A DNA stretch of 64,000 bases from Theristus sp. LFF4_11 (Eukaryota; Nematoda; Chromadorea; Monhysterida; Xyalidae), in the NCBI GenBank assembly GCA_030248135.1, contig JASANC010004355.1:202403-266402 (forward strand). Reading direction: 5' to 3'. A program made the translations under genes and the position numbers. Below, piece after piece: positions 24,641-33,217 of the stretch. Each line of letters begins with the position of its first letter. Positions within the stretch are counted from its first letter, which is position 1. Below the pieces are notes generated by a model. That model searched no databases. It saw nothing but the letters and a program-made list of their open reading frames with translations, and was not told the DNA's origin.

Positions 24641-25812
24641 CAAGGATGTTCAGAGAGGCATTCAAATCTCTATCAATATCCTTTGAACCGCAGTTAGGAC
24701 AATCCCACTTTCTTACCGTAAGCGGCATGTCATCCATTTTGTGTCCACAGCAGTTGCACGTCTTGGAACTGGCGTACCACTGGTCAATTTTGACCAGATG
24801 AACACCTGCCTGCTCAGCTTTGTACTTGAGTTTTTCAACAAAGCTGTGCCATGAGGCATCGGCAATGTGTTTAGACAATTTACGGTTCTTCATCATGTTG
24901 GCTGATTTCAGTGTTTCGACCACTATCGCTTGGTTTTCGTCAATCAATTGTCGAGAATATTTATGCTGAAAATCGGCCCGTGCGTTAGCCACTTTCTCGT
25001 GACATTTTGCCACCAGTAAGCGAGCTTTGGCGCGATTTTTACTGCCTTTTTGTTTGCGTGACAGTTGACGCTGTTTACGTCGCAGATTGCGTTCTGCGCG
25101 TTTCAGGAAACGTGGATTGGCTTCTTTATGGCCCTCAGAGCTTATTGCAAAGTGTGACAGTCCCAAATCAATTCCTGTTATACGGCTGACGGTTTTAGTT
25201 GTTTTTGGCGCTTCTTGTCCGTCATCGACAAGAATGGATGCGTAGTACTTTCCGGTCGCCGTTCTGGATACCGTGATACTTTTTACCTTACCGTCGATTT
25301 CTCGATGGATATTGGCAGGAATAGGTGTTTTGATTTTCGGGATTTTGATGCCGTTATCTGTCACGGAAACACTGGTGCAGTGATAGCTTTTCTGCTCGCC
25401 ATGTTTACGTTTGAACTTAGGGTAACCAAAGCCTTTCTTCTTATCGAAAAAGTTATCAAACGCCTTGCCGAGGTTAATGACTGCCTGTTGTAAGGAAATC
25501 GAATCATATTGATTAAGCCAGTGGTATTTCCGTGACTTCTTAGCAATGGCCAGTAAAGGCTTGATGTCCTTTCTTGCTTTCAGCGACACGCCATGGCGAC
25601 GGTATTGCGTGCTGATGATACGTAGCGCCTTGTTGTAAGCGAAACGCACAGCACCAAACTGCTGATTTAAAAAATCAACCTGCTCAGGTGTTGGGTAAAT
25701 CCGTACTTTTGTTGCTCTCAACATATGTATAAATATACAGTTTCATGTAGAAAATACAATCGCTTCGCGATGCGCCTTATATCCCCGCCCGATTGGGCGA
25801 GGGTTTACGGCG
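24504..25812 (-). mobile_element. IS200/IS605-type element with tnpB only (IS1341-like)
   Basis: One tnpB gene flanked at both ends by the same subterminal hairpin in the same orientation: CCCCGCCC/GGGCGAGG at 24518-24537 and at 25783-25802. There are no terminal inverted repeats and no target duplication, as expected for this family. No tnpA is present, so movement needs a transposase in trans. It interrupts the gene at 24136-25837. Exact ends are uncertain by several bases. Confidence 0.8.
24549..25724 (-). CDS. tnpB: RNA-guided endonuclease TnpB
   Basis: 391 aa, full length for the family. RuvC motifs are intact: GIDLGLSHFA (Asp), VVETLKSANM (Glu) and DIDRDLNAS (Asp). A zinc finger CNCCGH...CPNCG lies between the second and third motif. 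The N-terminus (RATKVRIYPTPEQVDFLNQQ) is the usual helix-turn-helix/WED start. TnpB cuts DNA matched by its omega RNA next to a TAM and thereby helps retain the IS. All key residues are present, so activity is likely. Confidence 0.9.
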   Translation of the reverse strand: MLRATKVRIYPTPEQVDFLNQQFGAVRFAYNKALRIISTQYRRHGVSLKARKDIKPLLAIAKKSRKYHWLNQYDSISLQQAVINLGKAFDNFFDKKKGFGYPKFKRKHGEQKSYHCTSVSVTDNGIKIPKIKTPIPANIHREIDGKVKSITVSRTATGKYYASILVDDGQEAPKTTKTVSRITGIDLGLSHFAISSEGHKEANPRFLKRAERNLRRKQRQLSRKQKGSKNRAKARLLVAKCHEKVANARADFQHKYSRQLIDENQAIVVETLKSANMMKNRKLSKHIADASWHSFVEKLKYKAEQAGVHLVKIDQWYASSKTCNCCGHKMDDMPLTVRKWDCPNCGSKDIDRDLNASLNILEQGILKLKAAGLAVSACGGQRNSRHERVAA

Positions 25813-25837
25813 CGTTGGCTAAAAAATCCTCAGTCAT

Positions 25838-26062
25838 TTATAAGTCCTCCATCGTGCTCTCTTCGTGGTATTTGGAAAACGCTTCTTCGATTGACTGTGT
25901 TTGAACGACCCATGTGATTTCACCATCAGGTACAGTAGCTTCGAAAATACGTTCGGCGTTATCGCTGTCTTGGGCATAAAATAAAGCTGCATCAGGTGCA
26001 TTGAAATCAGGCTTTGTGTACAAAATTACATAGGGTAAAAGGGGGGTAGCTAAATCAGGCAT
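25838..26062 (-). CDS. Hypothetical protein, 74 aa
   Basis: AAGGAG precedes ATG 26062. Acidic soluble protein (FYAQDSDNAERIFEATVPDG) with a strand-rich pattern. No family recognised. Its stop abuts the start of the split gene. Confidence 0.7.
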   Translation of the reverse strand: MPDLATPLLPYVILYTKPDFNAPDAALFYAQDSDNAERIFEATVPDGEITWVVQTQSIEEAFSKYHEESTMEDL

Positions 26063-26087
26063 AAAAACTCCTTAACGTGATGAGTCT

Positions 26088-26142
26088 AGAATGCCATGAA
26101 ATCTGATAACACAAGCCGCAACTAAAGTGTCTATCGTTGAAA
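26088..26142 (-). promoter_or_regulatory. Shared-type plasmid promoter with operator
   Basis: -35 TTGTGT (26109-26114), 15 bp, -10 CATTCT (26088-26093). Operator-like TGTCTATCGTTGAAA at 26128-26142, gap 13 bp. Confidence 0.6.
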
Positions 26143-26163
26143 TGTTTCCCGGTCAGTTAAACC

Positions 26164-26553
26164 TTACACCAAACGAAAAAAGGTGAGCACGCGCAATAGG
26201 ACGGCCCTTAGCTTGTCGATAGGTTTAGCTTCCTCAAAAGGAAACGCTGTAACCCAGACGCCGTTTTTGACATATTCTTGTCTAGCAGTGTCCTTGTGAG
26301 GTTTTATACGCCCATGAATAGCAAAAATTGTTTTGCAATCTGTGCATATGCCATGACCATCAAAGCTAAATACGTCATGAAACCCTTTATTAACAATGCC
26401 TCTAACGTGTTCGCCTGCTACTTCTTTTTTACATGACTTACACTGGCCGGTAATTTCAGTCAGCTGAAAGCCATTGGAGAACCTGTAAGGAAGCGCAATC
26501 TCTAAAGGCGCTTCTTTCTCAAAGCGTTCAATCATTTCTTTAGTGGATGCCAT
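26164..26553 (-). CDS. Zinc-ribbon protein of unknown function, 129 aa
   Basis: Four Cys in two pairs (QCKSCKKE and GICTDCKT, about residues 36-80) form a likely zinc site. GAGGG precedes ATG 26553. No enzyme motif seen. Confidence 0.65.
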   Translation of the reverse strand: MASTKEMIERFEKEAPLEIALPYRFSNGFQLTEITGQCKSCKKEVAGEHVRGIVNKGFHDVFSFDGHGICTDCKTIFAIHGRIKPHKDTARQEYVKNGVWVTAFPFEEAKPIDKLRAVLLRVLTFFRLV

Positions 26554-26591
26554 GTTAACCCTCAGAAATATAAATATTAGTGACTACATAT

Positions 26592-26645
26592 AGATTGCCA
26601 CGATTTCATATAGCGCAATTTTTCTTTAGCGGTCTATTTTTCTCC
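26592..26645 (-). promoter_or_regulatory. Shared-type plasmid promoter with half operator
   Basis: -35 TTGCGC (26613-26618), 15 bp, -10 CAATCT (26592-26597). Only the GGTCTAT half-site is present at 26631, gap 12 bp. Confidence 0.6.
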
Positions 26646-26656
26646 CATAACGATTA

Positions 26657-26677
26657 GGCCCTATCTTAGATAGGGCC
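26657..26677 (-). terminator. Hairpin after the 26689-28022 operon
   Basis: Perfect 9-bp stem GGCCCTATC / GATAGGGCC with loop TTA. The T-tail is weak. Confidence 0.55.
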
Positions 26678-26688
26678 AGATAAGACGA

Positions 26689-27399
26689 CTATTCCTGTCG
26701 ATTAGAAAGAAGTGCGTCCTTGAGAGACACGGTGTGGGTGGGATCTTCTTTGTTGATATCGCTATAAATAACTACACGCACATCACCATCAATACGTTCG
26801 ATGTAAACTGGGGTGCCATTCTCGCCTTGACTGCAACAGTCACCGTGTTCAGAAAAAGATATCGCTAATCCGCAATTTGATTTTGCATCAATGACTGCGG
26901 TGGTTGTCGAATTGTTAGTTTCGTCAAACAATAAAACGCTTACATCTTCATTGGGTGACGTAACCGTATAACCAGAAGCTAGTAACAGCGCTTTTGCTTC
27001 GTCTATTTGCGTTTTTTTGAGTAATTCTTCGTATTTTTTATAGTCATTTGAACCCCCATTATTCACTGCATCTACAATCTCACTAATATCGTTGTCGTGG
27101 GTATTGTCATAATGGGTGTATTGTCCATCGTAGATGAATTCAACGCCTGCTATTTCCATATAGCAATGATCCAAGTCATTTGTAGGCTCATCGGGATGAC
27201 TCAATGGTGAAAGCGATGGCAGCAACCACTGCATAGGCACAATGTCATTAACACCAATGTCGTTAAACGCTTCACGAATGATATCTGAACATAACTTTTT
27301 ATCGTTGGTGATTTTAAATGTCTCACTGCGTCTAAAATTACTGTTATTGCGATACGTCATTTCAACAACGATATGATTAGGGATTAATTGCTGGCTCAT
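26689..27399 (-). CDS. Hypothetical protein, 236 aa
   Basis: Soluble acidic protein with Asp/Asn-rich central part (THYDNTHDNDISEIVDAVNN) and a C-terminal beta-rich segment. It overlaps the preceding gene by 4 bases (ATGA type), so translation is coupled. No family recognised. Confidence 0.7.
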   Translation of the reverse strand: MSQQLIPNHIVVEMTYRNNSNFRRSETFKITNDKKLCSDIIREAFNDIGVNDIVPMQWLLPSLSPLSHPDEPTNDLDHCYMEIAGVEFIYDGQYTHYDNTHDNDISEIVDAVNNGGSNDYKKYEELLKKTQIDEAKALLLASGYTVTSPNEDVSVLLFDETNNSTTTAVIDAKSNCGLAISFSEHGDCCSQGENGTPVYIERIDGDVRVVIYSDINKEDPTHTVSLKDALLSNRQE

Positions 27400-28022
27400 G
27401 CTAAAGCTCCTTCCTTATTCATTTCGATATAAGACCAATTTTCAGTGGGATCATAGGTAAACCTGACCTGCTCCGCATAAAATTGGAGAATAGTTGCGAG
27501 GTAGGAACAATACTGTTTCAAATCTTTGGAAAAGAACTCATCAAGGATACTGCGTGCGTCTCCCCATTCCTTAGAGCTGAGTGCGGCTTTAAGTGCATCG
27601 TAGGGATTACCTTCGATAATTGCATCGATTGGGAAAGAAACCGTTTTCACCAATACATCAGCACCACAGTGTTTTGGGATAGCAGTGAAGTGGGCCGTGT
27701 TATCTTTAACGACTAGCGTTCTGCTATCTAGGCTAAGACTATCTTCATCTGAATATCCATGCTCATCCAAATGCGCTTCTAGTTGCGCCTCAGTTAGCGC
27801 ACCAATGCCATCTTCATTAATAGCACCAAACAAATCTTCATCCATGCAATATGTACCATCTGAGAGCAGGGTTTCAATACAGTAAACATTGAGTTCATTG
27901 ACGTGCTTGTTAAGTTCCTGAATGCGTGCCGCAAGCGTTTCGTTCACATCGACGACCAAGTAATCAGGGTAGTCATTATAATGTTCGTTAACATTGGTGC
28001 AGGTAAGTATGAGTGTTGTCAT
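27396..28022 (-). CDS. Hypothetical protein, 208 aa
   Basis: Soluble acidic protein (ALTEAQLEAHLDEHGYSDED in the middle). No signal peptide, no known motif. First gene of a two-gene operon behind the promoter at 28054-28080. Confidence 0.7.
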   Translation of the reverse strand: MTTLILTCTNVNEHYNDYPDYLVVDVNETLAARIQELNKHVNELNVYCIETLLSDGTYCMDEDLFGAINEDGIGALTEAQLEAHLDEHGYSDEDSLSLDSRTLVVKDNTAHFTAIPKHCGADVLVKTVSFPIDAIIEGNPYDALKAALSSKEWGDARSILDEFFSKDLKQYCSYLATILQFYAEQVRFTYDPTENWSYIEMNKEGALA

Positions 28023-28053
28023 TGGGCATTACTCCTTATGTTTTGATGGAGTA

Positions 28054-28107
28054 ATATTCCCATGGAATCAAATATGGGAAGGGCTAGAAAAGCGTCTTTG
28101 ATAGACA
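28054..28107 (-). promoter_or_regulatory. Shared-type plasmid promoter (weak -35) with operator
   Basis: -35 TTCCCA (28075-28080), 15 bp, -10 GAATAT (28054-28059). Operator TGTCTATCAAAGACG (minus strand) at 28093-28107, gap 12 bp. The operator supports an otherwise poor promoter. Confidence 0.6.
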
Positions 28108-28134
28108 TTCATTGTAGGACAGCAAAGCCCAAAT

Positions 28135-28320
28135 TTACGCTACCTTATTGCTCGTCCTAATAGAACATCTAATACCTTTTGATTTTAACTCGTTGTAGCT
28201 TACGGTTGATGAAACCCATTCATGTGATGACCACGCCAGTACATAGGGTTTTTCTCCTTTCCAATGCGTTTTAAAGTAGCGTCCGTAAAGTTCAAATTCA
28301 GCATTTTTAGGAATTATCAT
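28135..28320 (-). CDS. Hypothetical protein, 61 aa
   Basis: Small basic, Trp/Tyr-rich protein (YFKTHWKGEKPYVLAWSSHE). AAGG lies rather far (about 13 bases) before the ATG. No family recognised. Confidence 0.5.
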   Translation of the reverse strand: MIIPKNAEFELYGRYFKTHWKGEKPYVLAWSSHEWVSSTVSYNELKSKGIRCSIRTSNKVA

Positions 28321-28425
28321 TAGTTCAAGTTACCTTTATCTGCTTATCAAAAATAAAATAACAAACAAATCTTAAGATCATTGTGAATTAAGATAGAAAA
28401 TCATGAAGTTAAAGGGTATTGACAA

Positions 28426-28713
28426 TTAAAGAGGGTCGCAGCGCCACCTGACGCCTGTTGTAGGATAATTCCTTTTCAGTAAGTACACGGTAGACTCTTC
28501 AGTAACTCGCTCCTTGTAGATGAAATTTTCGTAGCGCAGCACGCATAAATGTTCGGCCTGCACTAGAAGCTTTATTTTCAATTCAAAACCATTGCTTACT
28601 GGCGTTGAGACAAGGCAACTGTTGCGCGAGCATCGCTCTCCTTGCGCGTTAACGCAAAGAGAGAGAAATAGAGAAACACATAAAGGAAGTACTTTTAGGA
28701 AGTGGGTAAACAT
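28426..28713 (-). CDS. Small secreted protein, 95 aa
   Basis: ATG 28713 overlaps the end of the HNH nuclease gene. A longer frame from 28800 lies inside that gene and is unlikely. A hydrophobic signal segment (FLKVLPLCVSLFLSLCVNA) precedes a short basic mature part with four Cys (CSRNSCL, CVLRYEN, WRC). Co-expressed with the secreted nuclease; it could be a partner or an inhibitor, which is speculation. Confidence 0.6.
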   Translation of the reverse strand: MFTHFLKVLPLCVSLFLSLCVNAQGERCSRNSCLVSTPVSNGFELKIKLLVQAEHLCVLRYENFIYKERVTEESTVYLLKRNYPTTGVRWRCDPL

Positions 28714-28714
28714 A

Positions 28715-29437
28715 CTATGAGCAAGCGGCAAGCATTTTATCAATGACTCGCTTTTCAGCAGGGAAGTACTGCAAGCCATATTTTTGGACGACGCCATCAA
28801 AGGATTTTAAGTATTCACAGCGGTATTTATGGTTGGGTGGCATCCATTCGGCAGGGCCAGCTGCCCCTTTTTGGCGATTAAGGTACTTATCGACAGCAAT
28901 GAGGTTTTCAGGGTCGTTAGCGAACTGTTCCTTAAGTTCTTTACTCCAAGCAGCTCCACCTCTTGCACTGGCATAGCCAAGCGGCACCCTATGGTCGATA
29001 TCAAGGTCATCGTCATCAATAAAAACTTTGCCTGAATACGGGTCGTAAAAGGTGCCCTTATCAACAGTACAGTTGTCTGGCTTATCAAATAAAACCGCAG
29101 TAGAAGACTGGCGAATAAGTTGTTCAGCTCTTTCTGACTGGCAATCACCGTCTTTATCAATCCAATGGTTCCAATCATCTCTGTTGTATTTGTCGCTGGT
29201 GGGACTAGAAGCGTCAGACGAAGATTTTGCATGGCCTCTAGGAAGGCGCCCACCAGATGATAAGCAGGCTTCAATATTTTCATAAACGGTGTATTTCTTC
29301 GTTCTTGAATAAAAGGCGCTTGTCTCATCGTGACAAATTCCACTGTTAGAAAGCTTAACAGGTGGGTCGCCTGCAAAAGATTGCGATAGAAAAAGAGAAA
29401 GCGCTACAAAAAGAAAATAACGACCAAAAGAACGCAT
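28715..29437 (-). CDS. Secreted HNH endonuclease (DUF1524/GmrSD-HNH-like)
   Basis: 240 aa. Signal peptide (YFLFVALSLFLSQSFAG). Core: DLDIDHRVPLGYASARGG (DHR 148-150, metal-binding and general base), then WSKELKEQFANDPENLIAV and NRQKGAAGPAEWMPPN, the HNH layout of small exported nucleases. Probably degrades DNA or RNA in the periplasm or outside. The ATG overlaps the stop of the gene at 29437-29787 (TAATG), so translation is coupled. Confidence 0.82.
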   Translation of the reverse strand: MRSFGRYFLFVALSLFLSQSFAGDPPVKLSNSGICHDETSAFYSRTKKYTVYENIEACLSSGGRLPRGHAKSSSDASSPTSDKYNRDDWNHWIDKDGDCQSERAEQLIRQSSTAVLFDKPDNCTVDKGTFYDPYSGKVFIDDDDLDIDHRVPLGYASARGGAAWSKELKEQFANDPENLIAVDKYLNRQKGAAGPAEWMPPNHKYRCEYLKSFDGVVQKYGLQYFPAEKRVIDKMLAACS

Positions 29438-29787
29438 TAGGCCACCTCTTGTTGTTGGTTGTTAGTAACCCATTCATAGAAAAGGTCGTGATAATTTTCA
29501 TCTAAGTGAAATGAACTGGAATCTAGGTCATACACGCCTACATCGATCACTTCTTCTAACGGCACAATAGTGAGTGCTGTGGTTGGATAACGGTCTTTGG
29601 CTCGCCCAGCAGCTAATGAACATTTATCTTCAAATGTTTTGATGTTCTCAGCACCATAGACATTACCTTCGTAATAAACCATTACAGAGGTATCAGAAAT
29701 AAGTCTGGATTTAACAATGGCGCTTGATGGGGAAACAATATCCGCAAGTCTTGAATTTTTGCGTGGGATATACACCGTAAACTTCAT
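29437..29787 (-). CDS. Hypothetical protein, 116 aa
   Basis: Soluble, strand-rich start (MKFTVYIPRKNSRLADIVSP). No signal peptide, no known motif. First gene of the operon with the secreted HNH nuclease, so it might be its cytoplasmic partner. Confidence 0.65.
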   Translation of the reverse strand: MKFTVYIPRKNSRLADIVSPSSAIVKSRLISDTSVMVYYEGNVYGAENIKTFEDKCSLAAGRAKDRYPTTALTIVPLEEVIDVGVYDLDSSSFHLDENYHDLFYEWVTNNQQQEVA

Positions 29788-29829
29788 AAAAACCTCAGTA
29801 TTCCAAAGTAAACTTAGTGTCGCATCTAA

Positions 29830-29891
29830 TTCAATGATGCGAGTTCGTTAAGGCAATAATTTTGATGGGTTAAACATGTCTCTCGTGGACA
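29830..29891 (-). promoter_or_regulatory. Weak shared-type promoter with good operator
   Basis: -35 TTGCCT (29851-29856) with a poor -10 (ATTGAA at 15 bp, CATTGA at 14 bp). The operator TGTCTCTCGTGGACA at 29877-29891 is a good palindrome, gap 20 bp. Confidence 0.45.
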
Positions 29892-29919
29892 GTGCTTCAC
29901 CCGTTAATAAATGCAAATT

Positions 29920-30228
29920 TCACTCAGGCGAGGATAAAAACAATTCAATGGCCTGTTTTGCATTATTGATAATGCCCGTTTGCTGATTAAGGGCCACATC
30001 GCCTGCGATTGTTGGTGTTAGTGACTTACGTGTTTTAACGTATCCCTCAAGTTCCCCACGTTTCTCAACAAGTGTTATTAACGTTTGGTGAGTAGGGTTA
30101 ACTTCTAAATCGCGCATTGCTTTTAAAGTCTCACGCTGAATTTTTTGGCCTGTTTGATAAAGAGCATTGCGCAACATGTTGTTGTTTTTGCTGGTTGCTT
30201 TTCGAGATAGTTGATCATGGATAAACAT
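29920..30228 (-). CDS. Hypothetical helical protein, 102 aa
   Basis: Basic N-terminus and long helices (MLRNALYQTGQKIQRETLKA). No motif recognised. Single gene behind the promoter at 30260-30286. Confidence 0.65.
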   Translation of the reverse strand: MFIHDQLSRKATSKNNNMLRNALYQTGQKIQRETLKAMRDLEVNPTHQTLITLVEKRGELEGYVKTRKSLTPTIAGDVALNQQTGIINNAKQAIELFLSSPE

Positions 30229-30259
30229 TGTTATTCCTTAGCTGTTTACGTACACCTAA

Positions 30260-30286
30260 AGAATGCCATAAGCCTGCATAACGCAA
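30260..30286 (-). promoter_or_regulatory. Shared-type plasmid promoter
   Basis: -35 TTGCGT (30281-30286), 15 bp, -10 CATTCT (30260-30265). No operator seen. Confidence 0.6.
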
Positions 30287-30349
30287 GGGGCTATGCAGGC
30301 TGAAACAGGGTGGGATACTATAAGGAAACTCAGTATATGAAAGAAAGTT

Positions 30350-30949
30350 CTAAAAGTTGGTAAGCAGTACGTCACTACCGCTTACTATTGCATATTCGTA
30401 GCCCAGCGAATCTAAAACAGGTTTCATCTTACGTTTATTAATTGCGCCGGTTTCATCCCTTTCTACCGTATAAAAATGCCCAGCCACATAGGGAGAATAG
30501 CTAACCCGCAGTGAATTAGGGAGTCTGCTTTCAATTACGGATGAGTTAAATGCATTCACAAATTCACCACGACAAAACGCATGTACGTTCTTTTTAAACT
30601 CAATGTTGATTATACGTTGTCGCGATTTTTCACCCACAACAAAAGATGGATTTCGGATAATGACTGATTGAGCATATCCGACGACTTTTCCTTTATACTC
30701 CCCGTCACGAGATCGAATGCTGAAATACTTGGGCATATTTAGATTGCGGTATGAATCGACGGGAGAGCCAATAGGGGTTAGGCGTGTCTCTGTTTTGTCT
30801 TTTCGAGTTATCTCAGTATGCAAAGCCCCGTCAGTTATAAGGCTCTCACTGTCGAAATAGTGCGATAGAGAACACTCCGTTTCATTGAACGTGTTGAACT
30901 CGTCTATCTCTGGTGTGTCGAATGAAAGTGTGTTTTGAAACACGGCCAA
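30350..30949 (-). CDS. Hypothetical protein, 199 aa
   Basis: Soluble, with a basic central part (RSRDGEYKGKVVGYAQSVII) that may bind nucleic acid. No family recognised. Single gene behind the promoter at 30974-31000. Confidence 0.65.
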   Translation of the reverse strand: MAVFQNTLSFDTPEIDEFNTFNETECSLSHYFDSESLITDGALHTEITRKDKTETRLTPIGSPVDSYRNLNMPKYFSIRSRDGEYKGKVVGYAQSVIIRNPSFVVGEKSRQRIINIEFKKNVHAFCRGEFVNAFNSSVIESRLPNSLRVSYSPYVAGHFYTVERDETGAINKRKMKPVLDSLGYEYAIVSGSDVLLTNF

Positions 30950-30973
30950 CTCCTAATAAGATTCCTTCTTATT

Positions 30974-31037
30974 AGAATGCCACAGTATTATTAGTGGCAA
31001 GTGTTGGCTGATAGATGAGTGCAGTCTCTGGAGGACT
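30974..31037 (-). promoter_or_regulatory. Shared-type plasmid promoter with operator
   Basis: -35 TTGCCA (30995-31000), 15 bp, -10 CATTCT (30974-30979). Operator-like AGTCTCTGGAGGACT at 31023-31037, gap 22 bp, touching the stop codon of the next gene. Confidence 0.65.
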
Positions 31038-31594
31038 TAGCGTTTGAGGTACTTGAAATACTGCTTTTTACCGCTTTGTTTGTCACTGGCTATAATTTGA
31101 TTGAAATAGTCTCTCGTCTCATCTACTGACAGAATCTGTTCAAGTGGTACAACTGAAGCAGGCCTGATTCCAAAATCAGTTTTTGCTTTATTAGAAGGGT
31201 ACATAACCGTAAAGAAAGCAAAAGGACGGCCATAGAATTGTGTAACTACTGTATTCCCAGTGCTGGTGGTTGGCATATATAGCGCGGATGCAATCGCCCA
31301 TTGCTCTTCAATTTCAGGTTTCTTGGCGCCGTGTGTAGCGTAAGATGCTTGAAGAATTAACTCAGCCAGCTTGTCGCGCTCTAATAGGTGCGCGGGAACA
31401 GTAGTTTTAGCATCCGCATGAAGTTGATAGAATCTATCTACAGACATGCTAGCCATTACAAGATGGTCATTATGTGGGAAATAGGTAAAAAATTGGGCAA
31501 AGTTCTCATCCACGACATCTCCATTGTGGCCTGTAGCAGACCACCCTTTGTCTACCAGAGAAGAAAAATATTTTTTAAAGCGTGGATTATCCAA
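31037..31594 (-). CDS. Hypothetical protein, 185 aa
   Basis: TTG 31594 with AGGA six bases upstream is the likely start. Soluble protein (GHNGDVVDENFAQFFTYFPH) ending in a basic tail (KKQYFKYLKR). No known motif. Confidence 0.65.
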   Translation of the reverse strand: MDNPRFKKYFSSLVDKGWSATGHNGDVVDENFAQFFTYFPHNDHLVMASMSVDRFYQLHADAKTTVPAHLLERDKLAELILQASYATHGAKKPEIEEQWAIASALYMPTTSTGNTVVTQFYGRPFAFFTVMYPSNKAKTDFGIRPASVVPLEQILSVDETRDYFNQIIASDKQSGKKQYFKYLKR

Positions 31595-31743
31595 GTTTTA
31601 TCCTTTGACCTTCACCGTTACACAACGAAATTTTAAAATAGTTTGAAAGCCCTTTAAAATCAATTAGTGGATAGGGTTTTACGTTTTTCACACGTTTATA
31701 GCAAAAAAGTTGAGAATCTGGCATGGATGTTCTCAACTGACTG

Positions 31744-32658
31744 CTAGTAATCTTTGACCGCTTCTGCACGTTGGCCGATAACCCTAAGTATGCTTTCGTT
31801 ATCCACCCCTTCAAACCATTCTCCTTGCCTACAGTGCTTTCTGAAATGTTTGTGTAAACTTTTTTCTAGCGTTACTGCATTCTTATCTGTGTTGAGAACA
31901 AGCGATATTGTAAGGGGGTGTGGGTTTGATGTTTGCAGAGCGCGCTTTCTTGATTTTGGGTCTTTACTAATACCAATTTTACAAAAGTCTGTACCTTTAG
32001 CTCGAATTACGTAGAGCAACTGTTCAGACTTTGTTTTACTTATTCTTGTAAATGACTTACTTATTACATGACCATTAGCCGTATAAGATAGCGATATGCC
32101 ATACATCTTGAGTAAACCATATACTTTATGAATGTTGTCAAATTCAATATCATCCTCATTACGTCTGGTCATCCATTTAAGAAACGATTCTGTAGTTGTT
32201 GATAGTTGCTGCTCATGGCTATCAACAATTAAATCAACGGCTCGATGAATTCCAAAATTTATTATGCGTTGTACTCGCTCAGCTTTCCGTTTTTCTCTTT
32301 GTTGTTGAGTACGTAACAGCTTCTTTTCTTTTTTCGAAAGTGTGCTTTTCGGTTTCGCTTGGTTTTCATGCTGTGAGAGTAAAGTTGGAAGATCCAAGTT
32401 TGGTTTTGTACCAACAATGGGAGGTTCTAATTTGGGTAGAGCTGCTTCAATTTCTTCAATGTAAACCTTATTCTTACTTGCAATCACAAACCGTAAAAAT
32501 TCACTAAGCCTGATCTTTTGACCTACAAGCTTATCTTTCCATCCCTTTTTTGCGGGGTACCCTACGCCAATGGCTCTCAACTGCTTGGCATTGTACCCAC
32601 CATTCGGAGTCTTAGCTTTATCAAGTCTCTCTTCTGTGAGAGTGATCATTCTATCCAT
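31744..32658 (-). CDS. GIY-YIG-like (T5orf172/MUG113) domain protein
   Basis: 304 aa. The N-terminus resembles a helical DNA-binding part (YNAKQLRAIGVGYPAKKGWK), then a Lys/Arg-rich coiled coil. The C-terminal third has LLYVIRAKG...CKIGISKDPKSRKRALQTSN...LEKSLHKHFRKHCRQGEWFE. That is the T5orf172 branch of the GIY-YIG fold, seen in phage and plasmid proteins that cut or bind DNA. Target unknown. Confidence 0.75.
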   Translation of the reverse strand: MDRMITLTEERLDKAKTPNGGYNAKQLRAIGVGYPAKKGWKDKLVGQKIRLSEFLRFVIASKNKVYIEEIEAALPKLEPPIVGTKPNLDLPTLLSQHENQAKPKSTLSKKEKKLLRTQQQREKRKAERVQRIINFGIHRAVDLIVDSHEQQLSTTTESFLKWMTRRNEDDIEFDNIHKVYGLLKMYGISLSYTANGHVISKSFTRISKTKSEQLLYVIRAKGTDFCKIGISKDPKSRKRALQTSNPHPLTISLVLNTDKNAVTLEKSLHKHFRKHCRQGEWFEGVDNESILRVIGQRAEAVKDY

Positions 32659-32893
32659 TTATAAAAGAGAAAGTATTGTCATAGATATCGACTACCCCTG
32701 CTTTTCCAGTTGAGGGTCTTTGTGTGTTGCCCTGAAGACATATCCACATTCAGGTATGTGAGTTTCTTCTATGTATTTTTAAAATAGCTTTCCTTTCCTT
32801 GATTCGTCCAAGAGAAGACATGACCTCATTGACACGTTTAACGTTATATTTTTAGCAAATAAAAGTCCTAAAAGCAGACAGCTTCTGTTTTAC

Positions 32894-33133
32894 TTATAGA
32901 TATTTTACTTGTAAGTCTTCAGGTCCAAATCGTTTATCGTCGAGGTAGGTATAGAAGGGCGTGCCTTTCGCATCAACACTGATATAGTGAGGCTTCTTAA
33001 TACCAGAGGGTAGCGTCTCTATTACAGTCAAATGTGTTCCAGCGAAGCTTTTCAATACACCCAGTAACTCATCGAAAGTTTCTACGAAAACATTTTGTTT
33101 TGAACATTTTACTTGAATTGACATTAAAATCAT
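32894..33133 (-). CDS. Hypothetical protein, 79 aa
   Basis: Small mixed alpha/beta protein (FVETFDELLGVLKSFAGTHL). Not recognised. The region 32659-32893 upstream of the GIY-YIG gene holds no gene that I can see. Confidence 0.6.
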   Translation of the reverse strand: MILMSIQVKCSKQNVFVETFDELLGVLKSFAGTHLTVIETLPSGIKKPHYISVDAKGTPFYTYLDDKRFGPEDLQVKYL

Positions 33134-33217
33134 CCTGTTAAAAACGAAGGGTACGCTTTATCACATACCCGTAGTAATTGTTCTGCTGCGATGTTGAATA
33201 AATAGCTAAGATGTCAT

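Larger units (their letters stand above)
24136..25837 (-). pseudogene. Small gene split by a tnpB-only IS
   Basis: The 5' end starts at ATG 25837, directly after the stop of the preceding gene (TAA then ATG), and reads MTEDFLANA before entering the IS. The 3' part resumes after the IS end near 24503 (PKPESVYCAAIHAGLFGNDA) and runs to a stop at 24136. Both sides are in frame with each other, so the undisturbed gene was about 130 codons long. The remaining ORF can start only at an internal TTG (24468). The product is a soluble protein of unknown function. Confidence 0.7.

Noticed and set aside
28807..29376. 189-aa frame inside the HNH nuclease gene
   Set aside because: Same strand, different frame; the HNH protein has clear catalytic motifs, this frame has none.
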